DNA from: Aquimarina longa SW024 | Lineage (GTDB): Bacteria; Bacteroidota; Bacteroidia; Flavobacteriales; Flavobacteriaceae | Length of the DNA stretch: 64,000 nt | Direction of reading: 5' to 3' | NCBI RefSeq assembly: GCF_001401755.1 | Contig: NZ_AVQK01000025.1 | Span: 62,001 to 126,000, forward strand | Part shown: in pieces, positions 1-10,318 of the stretch | Numbering within the stretch: the stretch's first letter is position 1 | Layout of the letters: each line of letters starts with the position of its first letter | Position numbers and translations under genes: made by a program | Notes under the pieces: model-generated | Databases searched by the model: none | What the model saw: the letters and a program-made list of their open reading frames with translations, nothing else | Told to the model about the DNA's origin: nothing

Positions 1-975
1 ATTATTCAATTTTGAAACATCTGTTAATTTTTTCATCGTTCCGTCTGGTTTATTTTCATTAAAAACCAAATCTCCGTCAAACCCTACAATATCTTTAACC
101 AAAATTGCAAGATTTTTTATAGAAATATCCGTGCCAGTTCCTATGTTTATATGAGTATTTTTAATTTCTTTAATATTTTCAGTATAAGTATCTTTAAAAT
201 CTCTATTTTCCATAATAAAAACACAAGCATCTGCCATGTCTTCGCTCCATAAAAATTCTCTCATTGGTTTTCCACTCCCCCATATTTCTACATTGTTTTT
301 TGATACTCCAAATTTTTCTAAATATTTTTTTGCCTCATCAATACTATTCATGCTCAAATCTCTTATGATTTCATCATACTTAGATTCTTTTAATAATTTT
401 GCTAAATGCATTTTTCTAATTAATGCAGGTAAAACATGTGATTTCTCTAAATCAAAATTATCATTTGGTCCATACAAATTTGTTGGCATAACAGAAATAA
501 AGTTAGTACCATACTGCAGATTATAGCTTTCACACATTTTTATTCCCGCAATTTTTGCAATAGCATAGGGCTCATTAGTATATTCTAAAGTATTTGTTAA
601 TAAATACTCTTCTTTCATTGGTTGAGGACAATTCTTAGGATAAATACAAGTGCTTCCTAAAAAAAGTAGTTTTTTAACTCCGTGAATGTAACTTTGATGA
701 ATTACATTATTTTGAATCATTAAATTATCATAAATAAAATCAGCTCTATATGTATTGTTAGCAATAATCCCTCCTACTTTAGCTGCTGCTAAAAACACAT
801 ATTCAGGCTTTTGTTCTTTAAAAAAGTCTGTAACTGCATTTTTATCGGTAAGATCTAGTTCTTGATGAGTTCTAGTAATGAAATTAGAATACCCTTTTTC
901 AAGCAAATTCTTAAGAATTGCACTTCCCACTAATCCTCTATGACCTGCAATATAAATTTTTGAATCTTTCTGCAT
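1..975 (-). CDS. fcl: GDP-L-fucose synthase (partial, 3' end cut by window)
   Basis: Converts GDP-4-keto-6-deoxy-D-mannose to GDP-L-fucose by epimerisation and NADPH reduction, the last step after Gmd. The reading frame is open from the ATG at 975 to the window edge (325 codons, no stop), so only a short C-terminal piece should be missing. Visible SDR features: an N-terminal dinucleotide-binding start ([14 protein letters not shown]), the active-site segment GSTCIYP, and the catalytic Tyr/Lys pair in PYAIAK. The start lies 3 bp after the gmd stop, so the two are translated as neighbours in one operon. The product feeds fucose into the polysaccharide served by the rest of this cluster. Family assignment is firm. 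Confidence 0.93.
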   Translation of the reverse strand, partial: MQKDSKIYIAGHRGLVGSAILKNLLEKGYSNFITRTHQELDLTDKNAVTDFFKEQKPEYVFLAAAKVGGIIANNTYRADFIYDNLMIQNNVIHQSYIHGVKKLLFLGSTCIYPKNCPQPMKEEYLLTNTLEYTNEPYAIAKIAGIKMCESYNLQYGTNFISVMPTNLYGPNDNFDLEKSHVLPALIRKMHLAKLLKESKYDEIIRDLSMNSIDEAKKYLEKFGVSKNNVEIWGSGKPMREFLWSEDMADACVFIMENRDFKDTYTENIKEIKNTHINIGTGTDISIKNLAILVKDIVGFDGDLVFNENKPDGTMKKLTDVSKLNN

Positions 976-978
976 TTC

Positions 979-2100
979 TTATTCAAAATAATTGAGAGTT
1001 GTATATCCTCCTTTTTGAAGAAACTGATCTTTTTCCATCAATTTCAAATCACTTTTCATCATATCCTTTATCAGATCTTGTAAATCATACTTCAATGTCC
1101 ACCCAAGTTTTTCTTTAGCTTTTGTTGGGTTTCCTATCAGCAAATCTACCTCAGTTGGTCTAAAATATTTTGGATCAACACTCAAAACTTCTTTTCCAAT
1201 TTCTAACTGATATTTAGAATTACTACATTTAGAAATATAAGCTTTTTCATTTATTCCTTCTCCCTTAAATTCTAATTCTATTCCAGCTTCTGCAAAACTC
1301 ATTTTCACAAAATCCCTAACTGTAGTCGTTTTTCCAGTTGCTATTACCCAATCTTCAGGTTTTTCTGCTTGAAGAATCATCCACATCATTCTAACATAAT
1401 CTTTAGCATGTCCCCAATCTCTTTGTGCATCTAGATTACCCAAATAAAATTTATCTTGCAAACCTAATGCTATTCTTGATGCTGCTCTAGTAATTTTTCG
1501 AGTAACGAAAGTTTCACCTCTTATTGGAGATTCATGATTAAAAAGAATCCCATTACAAGCATACATGTCATAAGCCTCTCTATAATTGACAGTTATCCAA
1601 TATGCATACATTTTAGCAACTGCATAAGGACTTCTAGGGTAAAAAGGTGTAGTTTCGGATTGAGGTACTTCCTGAACTTTACCATATAACTCTGATGTGG
1701 AAGCTTGATAAATTCTTGTTTTCTTTTCAAGCCCCAAAATCCTAATTGCCTCTAACAACCTTAAGGTACCAGTCGCATCTGCATTTGCAGTATATTCAGG
1801 GGTTTGAAACGAAACATGTACATGACTCATAGCAGCCAAATTATATATTTCATCGGGTTGGATCTCTTGAATTAAACGGATCAGATTAGTACTATCTGTC
1901 ATATCACCATAATGTAAATGAAAATTTCTATTTTCTACATGTGGGTCTTGATATAAATGATCAATTCTATCTGTATTAAAAAGAGAAGACCTTCTTTTCA
2001 TGCCATGTACTTCATATCCTTTCTTTAACAGAAACTCACTTAAATAAGCTCCATCCTGCCCAGTAACTCCTGTTATAAATGCCTTTTTCATTTTATTCAA
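979..2100 (-). CDS. gmd: GDP-mannose 4,6-dehydratase
   Basis: Makes GDP-4-keto-6-deoxymannose from GDP-mannose, using bound NADP. The 373 residues match the usual length of the family. The Rossmann motif GVTGQDG is at residues 11-17, the STSELYG segment near 134-140 holds catalytic Thr/Glu, and the Tyr/Lys pair is in SPYAVAK near 158-164. The stretch [10 protein letters not shown] is typical of Gmd. The gene overlaps the manC end by 8 bp and sits 3 bp before fcl, so mannose-1-P guanylyltransferase, dehydratase and fucose synthase are consecutive steps encoded side by side. A second in-frame ATG (codon 4) is an alternative start. Confidence 0.96.
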   Translation of the reverse strand: MNKMKKAFITGVTGQDGAYLSEFLLKKGYEVHGMKRRSSLFNTDRIDHLYQDPHVENRNFHLHYGDMTDSTNLIRLIQEIQPDEIYNLAAMSHVHVSFQTPEYTANADATGTLRLLEAIRILGLEKKTRIYQASTSELYGKVQEVPQSETTPFYPRSPYAVAKMYAYWITVNYREAYDMYACNGILFNHESPIRGETFVTRKITRAASRIALGLQDKFYLGNLDAQRDWGHAKDYVRMMWMILQAEKPEDWVIATGKTTTVRDFVKMSFAEAGIELEFKGEGINEKAYISKCSNSKYQLEIGKEVLSVDPKYFRPTEVDLLIGNPTKAKEKLGWTLKYDLQDLIKDMMKSDLKLMEKDQFLQKGGYTTLNYFE

Positions 2101-3115
2101 TCAGCGTTTTATTTGTTTTCTTAACTTGTGTGTATATTTCTTTTACTCTATTCCTGTTATTATTTGGTAATAACAAAATACAATCTTCAGTATTAACAAT
2201 TATTAAATTTTCAACTCCTATACCATATACTTCTTGAGATCCAACAGAAAAAGCATTAGTATTTTCAATACCTTCTATTGGTTTTACTCCTTCAATTTGA
2301 TTTTTTTGATTGTAGTATTTAATCAATGAATCAAAAGAGCCTAAATCTGTCCATTTAAATTCTGAAATAACCGTTTTAATCAAGTCACTTCTTTCAAAAA
2401 CGGCATAATCTATACTTTCCTCTGGAATAGTAATCATATCTTCATAATTTATATTACCATCAATATTAGAATCAAATGCTTTTTTAGAAGCTTCATAAAT
2501 ATCTTTTCTATATTTTTTTAATTCCGAAAGAAAAATACTTGCCTTGAAACAAAACATACCACTATTCCAATAAAAATTTTCTTTTTCTATAAATGAAAGA
2601 GCTGTCTTGTAATCTGGTTTTTCTCTAAAACTAATAACATCTTCTCCATTGGCTTCAATATACCCATAACCAGTTTCAGGATATTCAGGCTGTATTCCAA
2701 AGGTGACTAAAAAATCTTTATTAGCTAATGTTACTGCACGATCAAGACATTTTTTATACTCTTCTATATTGTTTATCATATGATCTGAAGGAGTAATAAA
2801 CAAAATATCATCTTTGTCAACACTTAAGGCAGCCAGCGCTATAGCAGGTGCAGTATTTCTACCTATAGGTTCTATAACTTTATATTTTATTGAAGTTTTT
2901 AATTCTTTTAACTGATTTTCTGCTTGTTTTTCATGATCCGTATTGGTAAGCAACATAAAGTCATCTACAAAATCCCTATTTCTATTAATTGTGTGTTGAA
3001 AAAGTGATTGATTCTCAAAAATTTTCAAAAACTGTTTTGGTCTAGACTGTCTTGATAATGGCCATAATCTCGTACCCGATCCACCACTTAATATCACATT
3101 AACTATTTTGCTCAT
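2093..3115 (-). CDS. manC: Mannose-1-phosphate guanylyltransferase
   Basis: Forms GDP-mannose from mannose-1-phosphate and GTP. The nucleotidyltransferase signature [19 protein letters not shown] begins near residue 10. FITPSDHMI is the metal-site region, and FREKPD and FYWNSGMF are conserved family blocks. At 340 residues it is a single-domain enzyme: it lacks the C-terminal isomerase domain of bifunctional ManC/AlgA proteins. That fits with a separate manA in the same cluster (6598-7572). It overlaps rfbD by 4 bp (ATGA) upstream and gmd by 8 bp downstream, indicating translational coupling. Confidence 0.94.
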   Translation of the reverse strand: MSKIVNVILSGGSGTRLWPLSRQSRPKQFLKIFENQSLFQHTINRNRDFVDDFMLLTNTDHEKQAENQLKELKTSIKYKVIEPIGRNTAPAIALAALSVDKDDILFITPSDHMINNIEEYKKCLDRAVTLANKDFLVTFGIQPEYPETGYGYIEANGEDVISFREKPDYKTALSFIEKENFYWNSGMFCFKASIFLSELKKYRKDIYEASKKAFDSNIDGNINYEDMITIPEESIDYAVFERSDLIKTVISEFKWTDLGSFDSLIKYYNQKNQIEGVKPIEGIENTNAFSVGSQEVYGIGVENLIIVNTEDCILLLPNNNRNRVKEIYTQVKKTNKTLIE

Positions 3116-3993
3116 TTAATCTTTACATTACTTTTTTCAAAGCGAATTAGCTTCTTAATAGACTCTTTCCAATCTGGGATATTTGAGTTAAAAATTTTGT
3201 TAGCTTTTTGTCTACTTAAAACACTATATTTTGGTCTTTGTGCAAAAGTAAGGTAATTATCGGTTTTTTTAAGTATTATATTCTCAAGTTTACCTGATAA
3301 TCTTAAAATTTCTTCAGCAAAATCATACCAAGTAGCTTCTCCGAGATTACTAAAATGGTAAATACCATACTCTTCACAGTTATTAACAATCAAATCTACG
3401 ATAAATCTAGCAAGGTCATTAGCATTGGTTGGGGTTCCTATTTCTGAAGTCGTAATCATTAGTTCTTTTTCTGTTTCAGATTTCTTTAAGATTGTTTTAA
3501 AAAAATTGTGACCATATTCAGAATATAACCAAGAAGTTCTAATAATAAAATACTTCTCAAGTATTTGTTGAATGTATTGTTCTCCTGCTAATTTTGATTT
3601 ACCGTACTCATTTATCGGATTCGGTATATCTTCCTCAGTATATGGTGTATCTTTTTCTCCATCAAAAACATAATCTGTTGATATATGAATCAATATACTA
3701 TTTTCTTTATGACATACTTCGGAAAGATTTTTAACCCCTTCTGCATTAATCCAAAATGCTTTTTTGGGTTCTTTTTCGGCTTGTTCTACATTGGTATATG
3801 CCGCACAATTAATTACAAAATCAAAATGTTTATTCGAAAATAAATTTTGGATTTGCTCTTTTTTGGTGATATTTAATTCTTCAGAATTTGTAAAATAGAA
3901 ATCTAATGCTCCATAATTCCTTTGAATCTTTTGAATACATTGTCCCAATTGCCCTGACGAACCAGTAACAAGAATTTTCATTTTATCAAACAT
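3112..3993 (-). CDS. rfbD: dTDP-4-dehydrorhamnose reductase
   Basis: NAD(P)H-dependent last step of dTDP-L-rhamnose synthesis. The 293 residues contain GSSGQLGQ near residue 11, ISTDYVFDG with the catalytic Thr/Asp/Tyr region, and the Tyr/Lys pair in EYGKSK near 130. Two starts are possible: the ATG at 3993 overlaps the rfbC stop by 8 bp, while the ATG at 3981 (MKILVTG) gives the more standard N-terminus and no overlap. It belongs to a tightly packed rfbACD block. Order B-A-C-D is read on the minus strand. Confidence 0.94.
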   Translation of the reverse strand: MFDKMKILVTGSSGQLGQCIQKIQRNYGALDFYFTNSEELNITKKEQIQNLFSNKHFDFVINCAAYTNVEQAEKEPKKAFWINAEGVKNLSEVCHKENSILIHISTDYVFDGEKDTPYTEEDIPNPINEYGKSKLAGEQYIQQILEKYFIIRTSWLYSEYGHNFFKTILKKSETEKELMITTSEIGTPTNANDLARFIVDLIVNNCEEYGIYHFSNLGEATWYDFAEEILRLSGKLENIILKKTDNYLTFAQRPKYSVLSRQKANKIFNSNIPDWKESIKKLIRFEKSNVKIK

Positions 3994-4540
3994 GTTGTAT
4001 ATCCAAATCTTTAAAAGGAGGAAGTTCTCTATCTTTGTCAGATAGTTGAATTTCTGAAAAATCTATCTCCCAATCAATAGCTAGTTCTGGGTCATTATAT
4101 ATAATACCTGATTCTGAGGGTTGATGATAATAATTATCACATTTATACCCAAAAATTGTACTCTCACTTAGGGTTACAAATCCGTGGGCAAATCCTCTAG
4201 GTATAAATAACTGAAAGTTATTTTGATCATTTAATACTATAGAATAGTGTTTAAGGTAGGTTTTAGAATTTGGTCTTAGGTCTACAGCTACATCCAATAC
4301 TTCACCTTTAATTACTCGAACTAATTTTGCCTGTGCATAAATTCCTGTTTGAAAGTGTAATCCTCTAAGAGCTCCTTTTTTAGAAATTGATTGATTATCT
4401 TGAACAAAATTAACTTTTACTCCTGAAGCTTTTTCGAATTGTTCTTTATTAAAAGTTTCAAAAAAAGAACCTCTATCATCATTGAAGATTTTAGGCTTAA
4501 TTATAAAACACCCTTCGATAAATGTAGATTGAATTTCCAT
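3986..4540 (-). CDS. rfbC: dTDP-4-dehydrorhamnose 3,5-epimerase
   Basis: Cupin-fold epimerase acting on dTDP-4-keto-6-deoxyglucose. Length is 184 residues, as expected. The conserved LRGLHFQ segment carries the catalytic His. KLVRVIKGEVLDVAVDLR and IPRGFAHGF are signature stretches of RmlC. It starts 1 bp after the rfbA stop and its end overlaps the upstream rfbD start option, so it is part of the same coupled operon. No unusual residues were seen. Confidence 0.95.
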   Translation of the reverse strand: MEIQSTFIEGCFIIKPKIFNDDRGSFFETFNKEQFEKASGVKVNFVQDNQSISKKGALRGLHFQTGIYAQAKLVRVIKGEVLDVAVDLRPNSKTYLKHYSIVLNDQNNFQLFIPRGFAHGFVTLSESTIFGYKCDNYYHQPSESGIIYNDPELAIDWEIDFSEIQLSDKDRELPPFKDLDIQHV

Positions 4541-4541
4541 T

Positions 4542-5399
4542 TTATTCTAATTCTAATAAATAGTTACCATAGCCACTCTTTAGCAAAGGCTTTGCCAGCT
4601 TTTGAAGCTGTTTTTTACTAATAAAACCTTTTTTGTATGCTACTTCTTCTATTGCTCCAATTTTAAGCCCCTGTCTTTCTTCTATAACCTGAACAAACTG
4701 ACTTGCTTGCATAAGAGAATTAAATGTTCCTGTATCTAACCATGCTGTACCTTTATCCAAAATACTTACTTTTAATCTTCCTTGTTGTAAATATGTATTG
4801 TTTACATCTGTAATCTCTAGCTCTCCTCTTGCGCTTGGTTGAATAGATTTGGCTATTTCTACAACTTCATTATCATAAAAGTAAATTCCTGGGACTGCAT
4901 AATTAGATTTTGGTTGTTTAGGCTTTTCTTCAATAGAAGTTACTTGCCGATTCTTATCAAAGTCAACGACTCCATATCTTTCTGGATCTTGAACATGATA
5001 TGCATATATAATCCCTCCATCGGGATCTATATTATTTTCTAAAAGTGTCTCTAATCCAGATCCATAAAATATATTATCCCCTAATATTAAAGCTACCTTA
5101 TCATTTCCAATAAATTTTTCTCCAATAATAAAAGCTTCTGCTAATCCATTTGGATGTTCTTGAGTTTCATATTCAAATCGACAGCCATAATCGCTACCAG
5201 ACCCTAAAAGTTTTTTAAATAGTGGTAAATCTTGCGGTGTAGATATAATTAAAACCTCATTAATCCCAGCAGAAATTAAGGTCGAGAGAGGATAGTAAAT
5301 CATCGGTTTGTCATAAATCGGCATCAACTGCTTGCTAACCGCTAATGTAAGCGGATGTAGACGAGTACCTGAACCTCCTGCTAATAGTATTCCTTTCAT
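4542..5399 (-). CDS. rfbA: Glucose-1-phosphate thymidylyltransferase
   Basis: First step of the rhamnose branch: glucose-1-phosphate plus dTTP gives dTDP-glucose. [11 protein letters not shown] at residues 8-18, [18 protein letters not shown] and [10 protein letters not shown] are diagnostic of RmlA. The 285 residues correspond to the short (RmlA1) form. The product contains no fused acyltransferase. A 159-bp gap containing a GAAGTC dyad separates it from rfbB, the only sizeable gap in the cluster, so a secondary promoter or processing site there is possible. Confidence 0.96.
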   Translation of the reverse strand: MKGILLAGGSGTRLHPLTLAVSKQLMPIYDKPMIYYPLSTLISAGINEVLIISTPQDLPLFKKLLGSGSDYGCRFEYETQEHPNGLAEAFIIGEKFIGNDKVALILGDNIFYGSGLETLLENNIDPDGGIIYAYHVQDPERYGVVDFDKNRQVTSIEEKPKQPKSNYAVPGIYFYDNEVVEIAKSIQPSARGELEITDVNNTYLQQGRLKVSILDKGTAWLDTGTFNSLMQASQFVQVIEERQGLKIGAIEEVAYKKGFISKKQLQKLAKPLLKSGYGNYLLELE

Positions 5400-5413
5400 C
5401 TCTTTTTTATTAG

Positions 5414-5439
5414 TCTGAAGTCGGGTATCCGAAGTCAGA
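5414..5439. repeat. Imperfect dyad built on GAAGTC between rfbB and rfbA
   Basis: In the 159-bp gap between rfbB and rfbA the 26 bp read TCTGAAGTCGG then GTAT then CCGAAGTCAGA. The outer TCTGA/TCAGA and inner TCGG/CCGA segments pair, and the central AG dinucleotides do not. The same hexamer GAAGTC occurs in both halves in direct orientation. It resembles short dispersed intergenic repeats of this phylum, but whether it is a repeat-family member cannot be told from one copy. Confidence 0.4.
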
Positions 5440-5558
5440 GGCTTATTGCTTTTTTATAAAAAACACTAATTTCTGTTTAACCGAAATTAAAAGTCTAAAT
5501 AGTATAAGTCTAGAATACCTAATTTTGGTAATCTAATATTAAACTTGGACGACATTTA

Positions 5559-6590
5559 TTATCTTCCTTTGGAATTCTTATCAATATACTTATTCAAATA
5601 CCATTTAATTGTTTTTACAATCCCTGTTTCAAAATTTTCTTCTGCGCTCCATTTTAATTCATTTTCAATTTTTGAAGCATCAATCGCATATCTAAAATCA
5701 TGACCAGGTCTGTCTGTGACATAAGTAATAAGGTCTTTATATGATTTAGCATTACTTCTTGGAATTATAGTATCCAAAATTTCGCAAATGGTAGTAGCAA
5801 TATATATATTTTCTCTTTCATTTTTACCTCCAATATTATAAGTTTCCCCAATATTCCCTGTTTTCAATATCAAATCTATCCCTTTACAATGATCTAAAAC
5901 ATATAACCAATCTCTTATATTTTTGCCATCGCCATAGATAGGAATATCCTCTTCATTAATTGCTTTTCTAATAATAGTTGGGATTAACTTTTCTTCATGT
6001 TGTCTAGGACCATAATTATTTGAGCAGTTAGTTGTTAGAACAGGGAGTCCATAGGTATGAAAGTAACTTCTAACTAGCATATCAGAAGATGCCTTAGAAG
6101 CACTATAAGGGCTATTTGGAGCATAAGGAGTATCTTCTGTAAAAAGCCCCATTTCTCCTAGTGTTCCATATACCTCATCAGTAGAAATATGCACAAATCG
6201 AGCATGCTCAAATTCCGGATTCAACTGATTTGGAGCTTTCATCCATGTTTTATATGCTGCTTGAAGTAAGTTAAAAGTACCTACAATATTAGTATCTATA
6301 AAAGCTTTGGGGTCTATAATTGAATTATCAACATGAGATTCTGCAGCAAAATGTACGATGGTATCAATCTGATACTGTGTAAAAATATTTTCGACTATGT
6401 CTTTATCACAAATATCTCCTTTTATAAAAGTATAGTTTTTTTTATTCTTGATTTTAATATTAGTAAGATCTGCTGCATAAGTAAGTTTATCAAGGTTAAT
6501 GATTTTTAATTCAGAGTCTTTAGAAATAAAATTCACAAAATTTGATCCAATAAATCCTGCTCCTCCCGTTATCAAAACATTCCTTTTCAT
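5559..6590 (-). CDS. rfbB: dTDP-glucose 4,6-dehydratase
   Basis: NAD-dependent dehydratase producing dTDP-4-keto-6-deoxyglucose. Of its 343 residues, GGAGFIGSNF at 9-18 binds NAD, HFAAESHVD and HISTDEVYG hold substrate and catalytic residues, and SPYSASK carries the catalytic Tyr/Lys. NCSNNYGPRQ and RDWLYVLDH are standard RmlB blocks. It begins 7 bp after the manA stop. With rfbA, rfbC and rfbD it gives a complete dTDP-L-rhamnose pathway. Confidence 0.96.
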   Translation of the reverse strand: MKRNVLITGGAGFIGSNFVNFISKDSELKIINLDKLTYAADLTNIKIKNKKNYTFIKGDICDKDIVENIFTQYQIDTIVHFAAESHVDNSIIDPKAFIDTNIVGTFNLLQAAYKTWMKAPNQLNPEFEHARFVHISTDEVYGTLGEMGLFTEDTPYAPNSPYSASKASSDMLVRSYFHTYGLPVLTTNCSNNYGPRQHEEKLIPTIIRKAINEEDIPIYGDGKNIRDWLYVLDHCKGIDLILKTGNIGETYNIGGKNERENIYIATTICEILDTIIPRSNAKSYKDLITYVTDRPGHDFRYAIDASKIENELKWSAEENFETGIVKTIKWYLNKYIDKNSKGR

Positions 6591-6597
6591 TATTACT

Positions 6598-7572
6598 CTA
6601 AATAAAAACTTCTAATAATTTCATTTCTGGATCATTACTTTCTATTGATAAATTCTCAATTGTTGCTGGAATCAAAATCGTTTCTCCATATGAAATAGTC
6701 TCAGAATAGCTCTCTGTACTTATTTTACCATTCCCTTCAACACACATTAATATTATAAATGAATCTATATCACTATAATCTCTTTCGAAATTACCATCAA
6801 CTTCAATCGCACTAGTCGTAAAATAGGTTCCTTGAATAAGGTTATTTACCTTATTTTTATCTTGATCATATTCTAATTTAAAAGAGGGATCTGCATTATA
6901 GTCCAAAGCATCTAAAGCAAGATCGGTATGTAGTTCTCTTCCAATACCATTACTATCTTTTCTATCCCAATCATATACCCTATAAGTTATATCTGATGTT
7001 TGCTGGATTTCTGCAATTAATGCCCCTCCTCCAATTGCGTGTATTCTACCTGCTTTTATAAAATAGCTATCTCCTTTTGAAATGTTTTCGAAATTGAGTA
7101 ATTCTGTTATTTTTCCTTTTTCTAAAAAAGTTTCATACTCTTCTTTTGTAGTATCGTTTTTAAATCCAACAATTAACTCCGCATCTTCATCGGCCTGTAC
7201 TACATACCACATTTCGGTTTTACCAAAAGAATTATGTCGTTTTTTTGCTAATTCATCATTTGGATGTAGTTGAACTGATAAATCTTCTTTGGCATCAATA
7301 AACTTAATTAGTAATGGGAATTGATTACCAAATTCTTGATACACCTTTTCACCTAATAATGTTCCTTTATATTCTTTAATAAGCTCGTCTAATTTTTGTC
7401 CTACGAGTTCACCGTTAGAAACTGTAGAAATATCTTTTCCTACTGTTGATATTTCCCAACTTTCACCAGTATTATCTCCTATTGCAGACTTATTAAGAAT
7501 AGTTTTTAATTTATTCCCCCCCCATATTTTTTCTTTTAAAATAGGCTGAAATTTTAATGGATATAATAACAT
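6598..7572 (-). CDS. manA: Mannose-6-phosphate isomerase, class I
   Basis: Interconverts fructose-6-phosphate and mannose-6-phosphate, supplying the mannose that manC activates. The N-terminus has KEKIWGGNKL, a short type-I PMI opening. Zinc-site elements are visible as QLHPNDELAK, TEMWYV and GRIHAIGGG, followed by EIQQTSDITYRVYDWDR. At 324 residues it is the short bacterial form. Its position between the Wzz-like gene and rfbB fits a dedicated sugar-supply copy; whether another manA exists elsewhere cannot be seen here. No phosphomannomutase gene is in the window. Confidence 0.92.
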   Translation of the reverse strand: MLLYPLKFQPILKEKIWGGNKLKTILNKSAIGDNTGESWEISTVGKDISTVSNGELVGQKLDELIKEYKGTLLGEKVYQEFGNQFPLLIKFIDAKEDLSVQLHPNDELAKKRHNSFGKTEMWYVVQADEDAELIVGFKNDTTKEEYETFLEKGKITELLNFENISKGDSYFIKAGRIHAIGGGALIAEIQQTSDITYRVYDWDRKDSNGIGRELHTDLALDALDYNADPSFKLEYDQDKNKVNNLIQGTYFTTSAIEVDGNFERDYSDIDSFIILMCVEGNGKISTESYSETISYGETILIPATIENLSIESNDPEMKLLEVFI

Positions 7573-7609
7573 ATGCTTAGCTCTTTAGTATAGTTTTATA
7601 AGGATTAAA

Positions 7610-8593
7610 TTACTCTTCTTCTTTTACAAAATTATGTACAGATCTAGATAAGTATTTAAAAAAGTAAAATAACGAAACGATACTAAACAAAACCAATGGA
7701 ATAATTAAAAAGGTTCTTCCTAATAACATTTTACGTTTAGAGACAACATCTCCATAATCTATAATAGAAAACAATTCCTTATCTAATGCTAGTAACTTTT
7801 CTTCACTATTAATCTTAGCTATTAGGGTTTCTTTTCTTTTTAACAATGATGAGATAGTTGGTGTTTCTGATTCGGTTGCAAAAATCAATTTACCATCACT
7901 TTTATTAGGGTTATTACTTAAACTCGTTAGATATTGATTAATAAACTGTAATGATTTTTTATTTTGATCTAAACTAGATTTAGTTTGTTTCAATTCTAAA
8001 GTAATCAACTCTTCAAAATAATCATTCGATTTAACATAATCTAAGATGGTTTTTATAATCTTATAATTATTCGTGTTTTTATTTTTAAAAGATACTGTCA
8101 ATTTATGTCGTTGATAAAAATTCCTATATTTCTCTCCTCTTAATAATTTTTCATCATAACTTTCTATAAAAGATTCTTTTCCTCCGTATTTTTCTTGTAA
8201 TGCACTCAATACCTCTTCAGGTTGAATAATAGGTTCTATTAGAATTTTTTCTATATTTTCTACTAACGCTACTTCTAAACCGAGATTTTTTACATATATA
8301 CTATCTTTAAAATTATCCTGTAATCCACCTATAAAACCATATATATGCTCTACAGAATCATGCTTAGGTTCGATTATAACTTCTTGTATGTACTCATTTT
8401 TTGAATCTTGATTTTGATCTATAAAATATCCTACTACAACTCCTACAACTAGTAAAACTAGAAATAAAATTGCTTTTTTCTTATAAAATGAAATTATAGA
8501 AATGATTAATTTTAGAAAACTTTTAAAACCATTTTTAATCATTTTAAAAATTTGTAATAAATCTATTTCATCATTATGATCTGTATTACTCAT
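7610..8593 (-). CDS. Wzz-like polysaccharide chain-length determinant family protein
   Basis: Membrane protein with the plan of chain-length regulators: a short cytoplasmic N-terminus, one membrane segment near residues 41-58 (AILFLVLLVVGVVVGYF), a long hydrophilic coiled-coil-prone periplasmic part and a second membrane segment near 295-318 (TFLIIPLVLFSIVSLFYFF). No C-terminal tyrosine kinase is present. The ATG at 8593 is chosen because the frame upstream opens only with a TTG at 8623 that would overlap the previous gene. It lies 4 bp after that gene and 37 bp before manA. Role in polysaccharide chain length is inferred from topology and context; sequence identity to Wzz is weak. Confidence 0.65.
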   Translation of the reverse strand: MSNTDHNDEIDLLQIFKMIKNGFKSFLKLIISIISFYKKKAILFLVLLVVGVVVGYFIDQNQDSKNEYIQEVIIEPKHDSVEHIYGFIGGLQDNFKDSIYVKNLGLEVALVENIEKILIEPIIQPEEVLSALQEKYGGKESFIESYDEKLLRGEKYRNFYQRHKLTVSFKNKNTNNYKIIKTILDYVKSNDYFEELITLELKQTKSSLDQNKKSLQFINQYLTSLSNNPNKSDGKLIFATESETPTISSLLKRKETLIAKINSEEKLLALDKELFSIIDYGDVVSKRKMLLGRTFLIIPLVLFSIVSLFYFFKYLSRSVHNFVKEEE

Positions 8594-8597
8594 TATA

Positions 8598-10295
8598 TTA
8601 TCTTTCTTTAAATATTTGCTCAATTATTTTCTCCGTAATTAAATACGTTGGTTTTACTCCTGTAGTTCCTAATCCTCCTGATGCTAGAGTACTTCCTGTT
8701 TCTAATGGGTTATCAGAAGCATAATATGCGTATCTCACTTTAACTTTAGAACTTATACTACTTCTAAGTTTTGAGGCTGATTGTATTGCCTTTTGATAAT
8801 GTGCTCCTTCCATTTCTAATCCAATTACATTCCAAGTAGAGTCATGAAAAAACTTTAGGATATCTCTATTCTGTAGCGATGTTCCCAAGACAGTAATCAT
8901 AGCTCCATCATAGATATCAATTCCGTGACCTTCTAACTCTTTCTTTTTTAGTTGATTTTTAAATGGGTAATTATCCGCTGTGCCTTCAAAAACATGAGCA
9001 GATGGTATCATAATATCTCCTTTTCCTCCTTCTAAAATACCTGCTTTACCCATAATAGAGATAGATTTTACATCTAGGTGCGTTTTTACTCCTTGAAGAG
9101 TCATATACGGCTTTAAGAGTTCATCCATCGTTTCATATGCTTGTTCTCCAAACGCATAATCCATTACAACAATTACAGGTTTATCATTATCTTCAAGATC
9201 TACAACTAGGTCTTTATATGTTTCTTCATTATACTTTGCTATATCAAATATCTGAACATTAATATTAGCTCCACTCTGATCTTCTATATAGGTCATTCCT
9301 TGTTGCAAAGCTACTTTTCTTACTTTTGCTCTTAAACGATCATTTTTATTATCGCTTAAGGATTCGTAAATATCAAAAAGTGTTTTATTCTTTAGTTCGG
9401 TTTTTAAAGCTGTAGGAACATATAGTGCATTCATAACACTATGCATATTAGCGCTAATGATATGAATTGGGCGATCAAGCAAGTTTAGCTCTTCTAGCTT
9501 CTTTTTTATTGTATTTGCCCAAATTTCTCCATGAATATGATGTCCTAGTCGTTCTCTTAAAACTGGGCTAAAAGTCACTGTTCTTTTCTGATCTTCAATA
9601 GATTCTTCTATCGCTAGCTTACCTAACCAATAAATAATATCTAAAAAGCGTTCTTTGTTTTCTGGGCAAGAAAAATTACTGTATACAGAAGATACTTCTT
9701 CAAAAGTTCTCCCTAAAATATTAGCAGTATGTGTTAAAGCAACTTCTCTTTCTGCTTGGGTCAACTCTTTTTTCGACAATACTGCTTTTTCTAGTTTCTG
9801 CCAATCACGAATTACATTACCTTGATCATTAATCACCACCCGATTCATAATCTTATGTGATTCTATGAATAAAAATGTAAGATGTGTAAGAATATCATAT
9901 ATTTCTGACCGCCCTCTAGTAATTTCAATATTCATCTGCTCTTCATCTATTCGATAGCAGTTTCTACGTCTCTTAGGGGGCACTATCGCTACAAAATGAG
10001 AGTTTTTATATCCTTCATCACTAGTAAGGTTGATATAACGGCATTCTTCTATACCAAATGGTAATCGGTCTATAACGTACAGCAACCCATTAAGCTCTAC
10101 TTTTTCTTCGGCAACAGATCCGTAAATCTCTGGACGAAGTGTTAACAAAGCTTCTCTAAGAGTATCTCCAGAAACTCCCATGGGCTTATAGAAACCTCTA
10201 TTAAAAAGGTGACGCATGGTAATATACATACGTTCTATTGCGTTGGAACTTTCCTGAGCTCTGGTTCTACCTTGTAATATTAAATTATTTGCCAT
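8598..10295 (-). CDS. DUF6909-like conserved protein with nucleoside-phosphorylase-like C-terminal signature
   Basis: A 565-residue soluble protein that I recognise as a conserved Bacteroidota family (DUF6909-like, from memory). The N-terminal half (about 1-290) is mixed helical with no motif I know. The C-terminal half contains, in the order seen in purine nucleoside phosphorylase/MTA-SAH nucleosidase enzymes, GKAGILEGGKGDIMIPSAH (about 411-432), LEMEGA (about 490) and a final YASDNP (about 524). In those enzymes the Met-Glu segment contacts the ribose and the late Asp acts on the base. It follows the GH3 gene by 23 bp and precedes the Wzz-like gene by 4 bp. Enzymatic activity is an inference; no transmembrane or signal segment is visible. 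Confidence 0.6.
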   Translation of the reverse strand: MANNLILQGRTRAQESSNAIERMYITMRHLFNRGFYKPMGVSGDTLREALLTLRPEIYGSVAEEKVELNGLLYVIDRLPFGIEECRYINLTSDEGYKNSHFVAIVPPKRRRNCYRIDEEQMNIEITRGRSEIYDILTHLTFLFIESHKIMNRVVINDQGNVIRDWQKLEKAVLSKKELTQAEREVALTHTANILGRTFEEVSSVYSNFSCPENKERFLDIIYWLGKLAIEESIEDQKRTVTFSPVLRERLGHHIHGEIWANTIKKKLEELNLLDRPIHIISANMHSVMNALYVPTALKTELKNKTLFDIYESLSDNKNDRLRAKVRKVALQQGMTYIEDQSGANINVQIFDIAKYNEETYKDLVVDLEDNDKPVIVVMDYAFGEQAYETMDELLKPYMTLQGVKTHLDVKSISIMGKAGILEGGKGDIMIPSAHVFEGTADNYPFKNQLKKKELEGHGIDIYDGAMITVLGTSLQNRDILKFFHDSTWNVIGLEMEGAHYQKAIQSASKLRSSISSKVKVRYAYYASDNPLETGSTLASGGLGTTGVKPTYLITEKIIEQIFKER

Positions 10296-10318
10296 AAATT
10301 TTTCGTAACAAATATAGT

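Noticed and set aside
8594-8623. Longer Wzz-like protein starting with TTG at 8623
   Set aside because: It would overlap the upstream gene by 26 bp, while an ATG at 8593 follows that gene directly.
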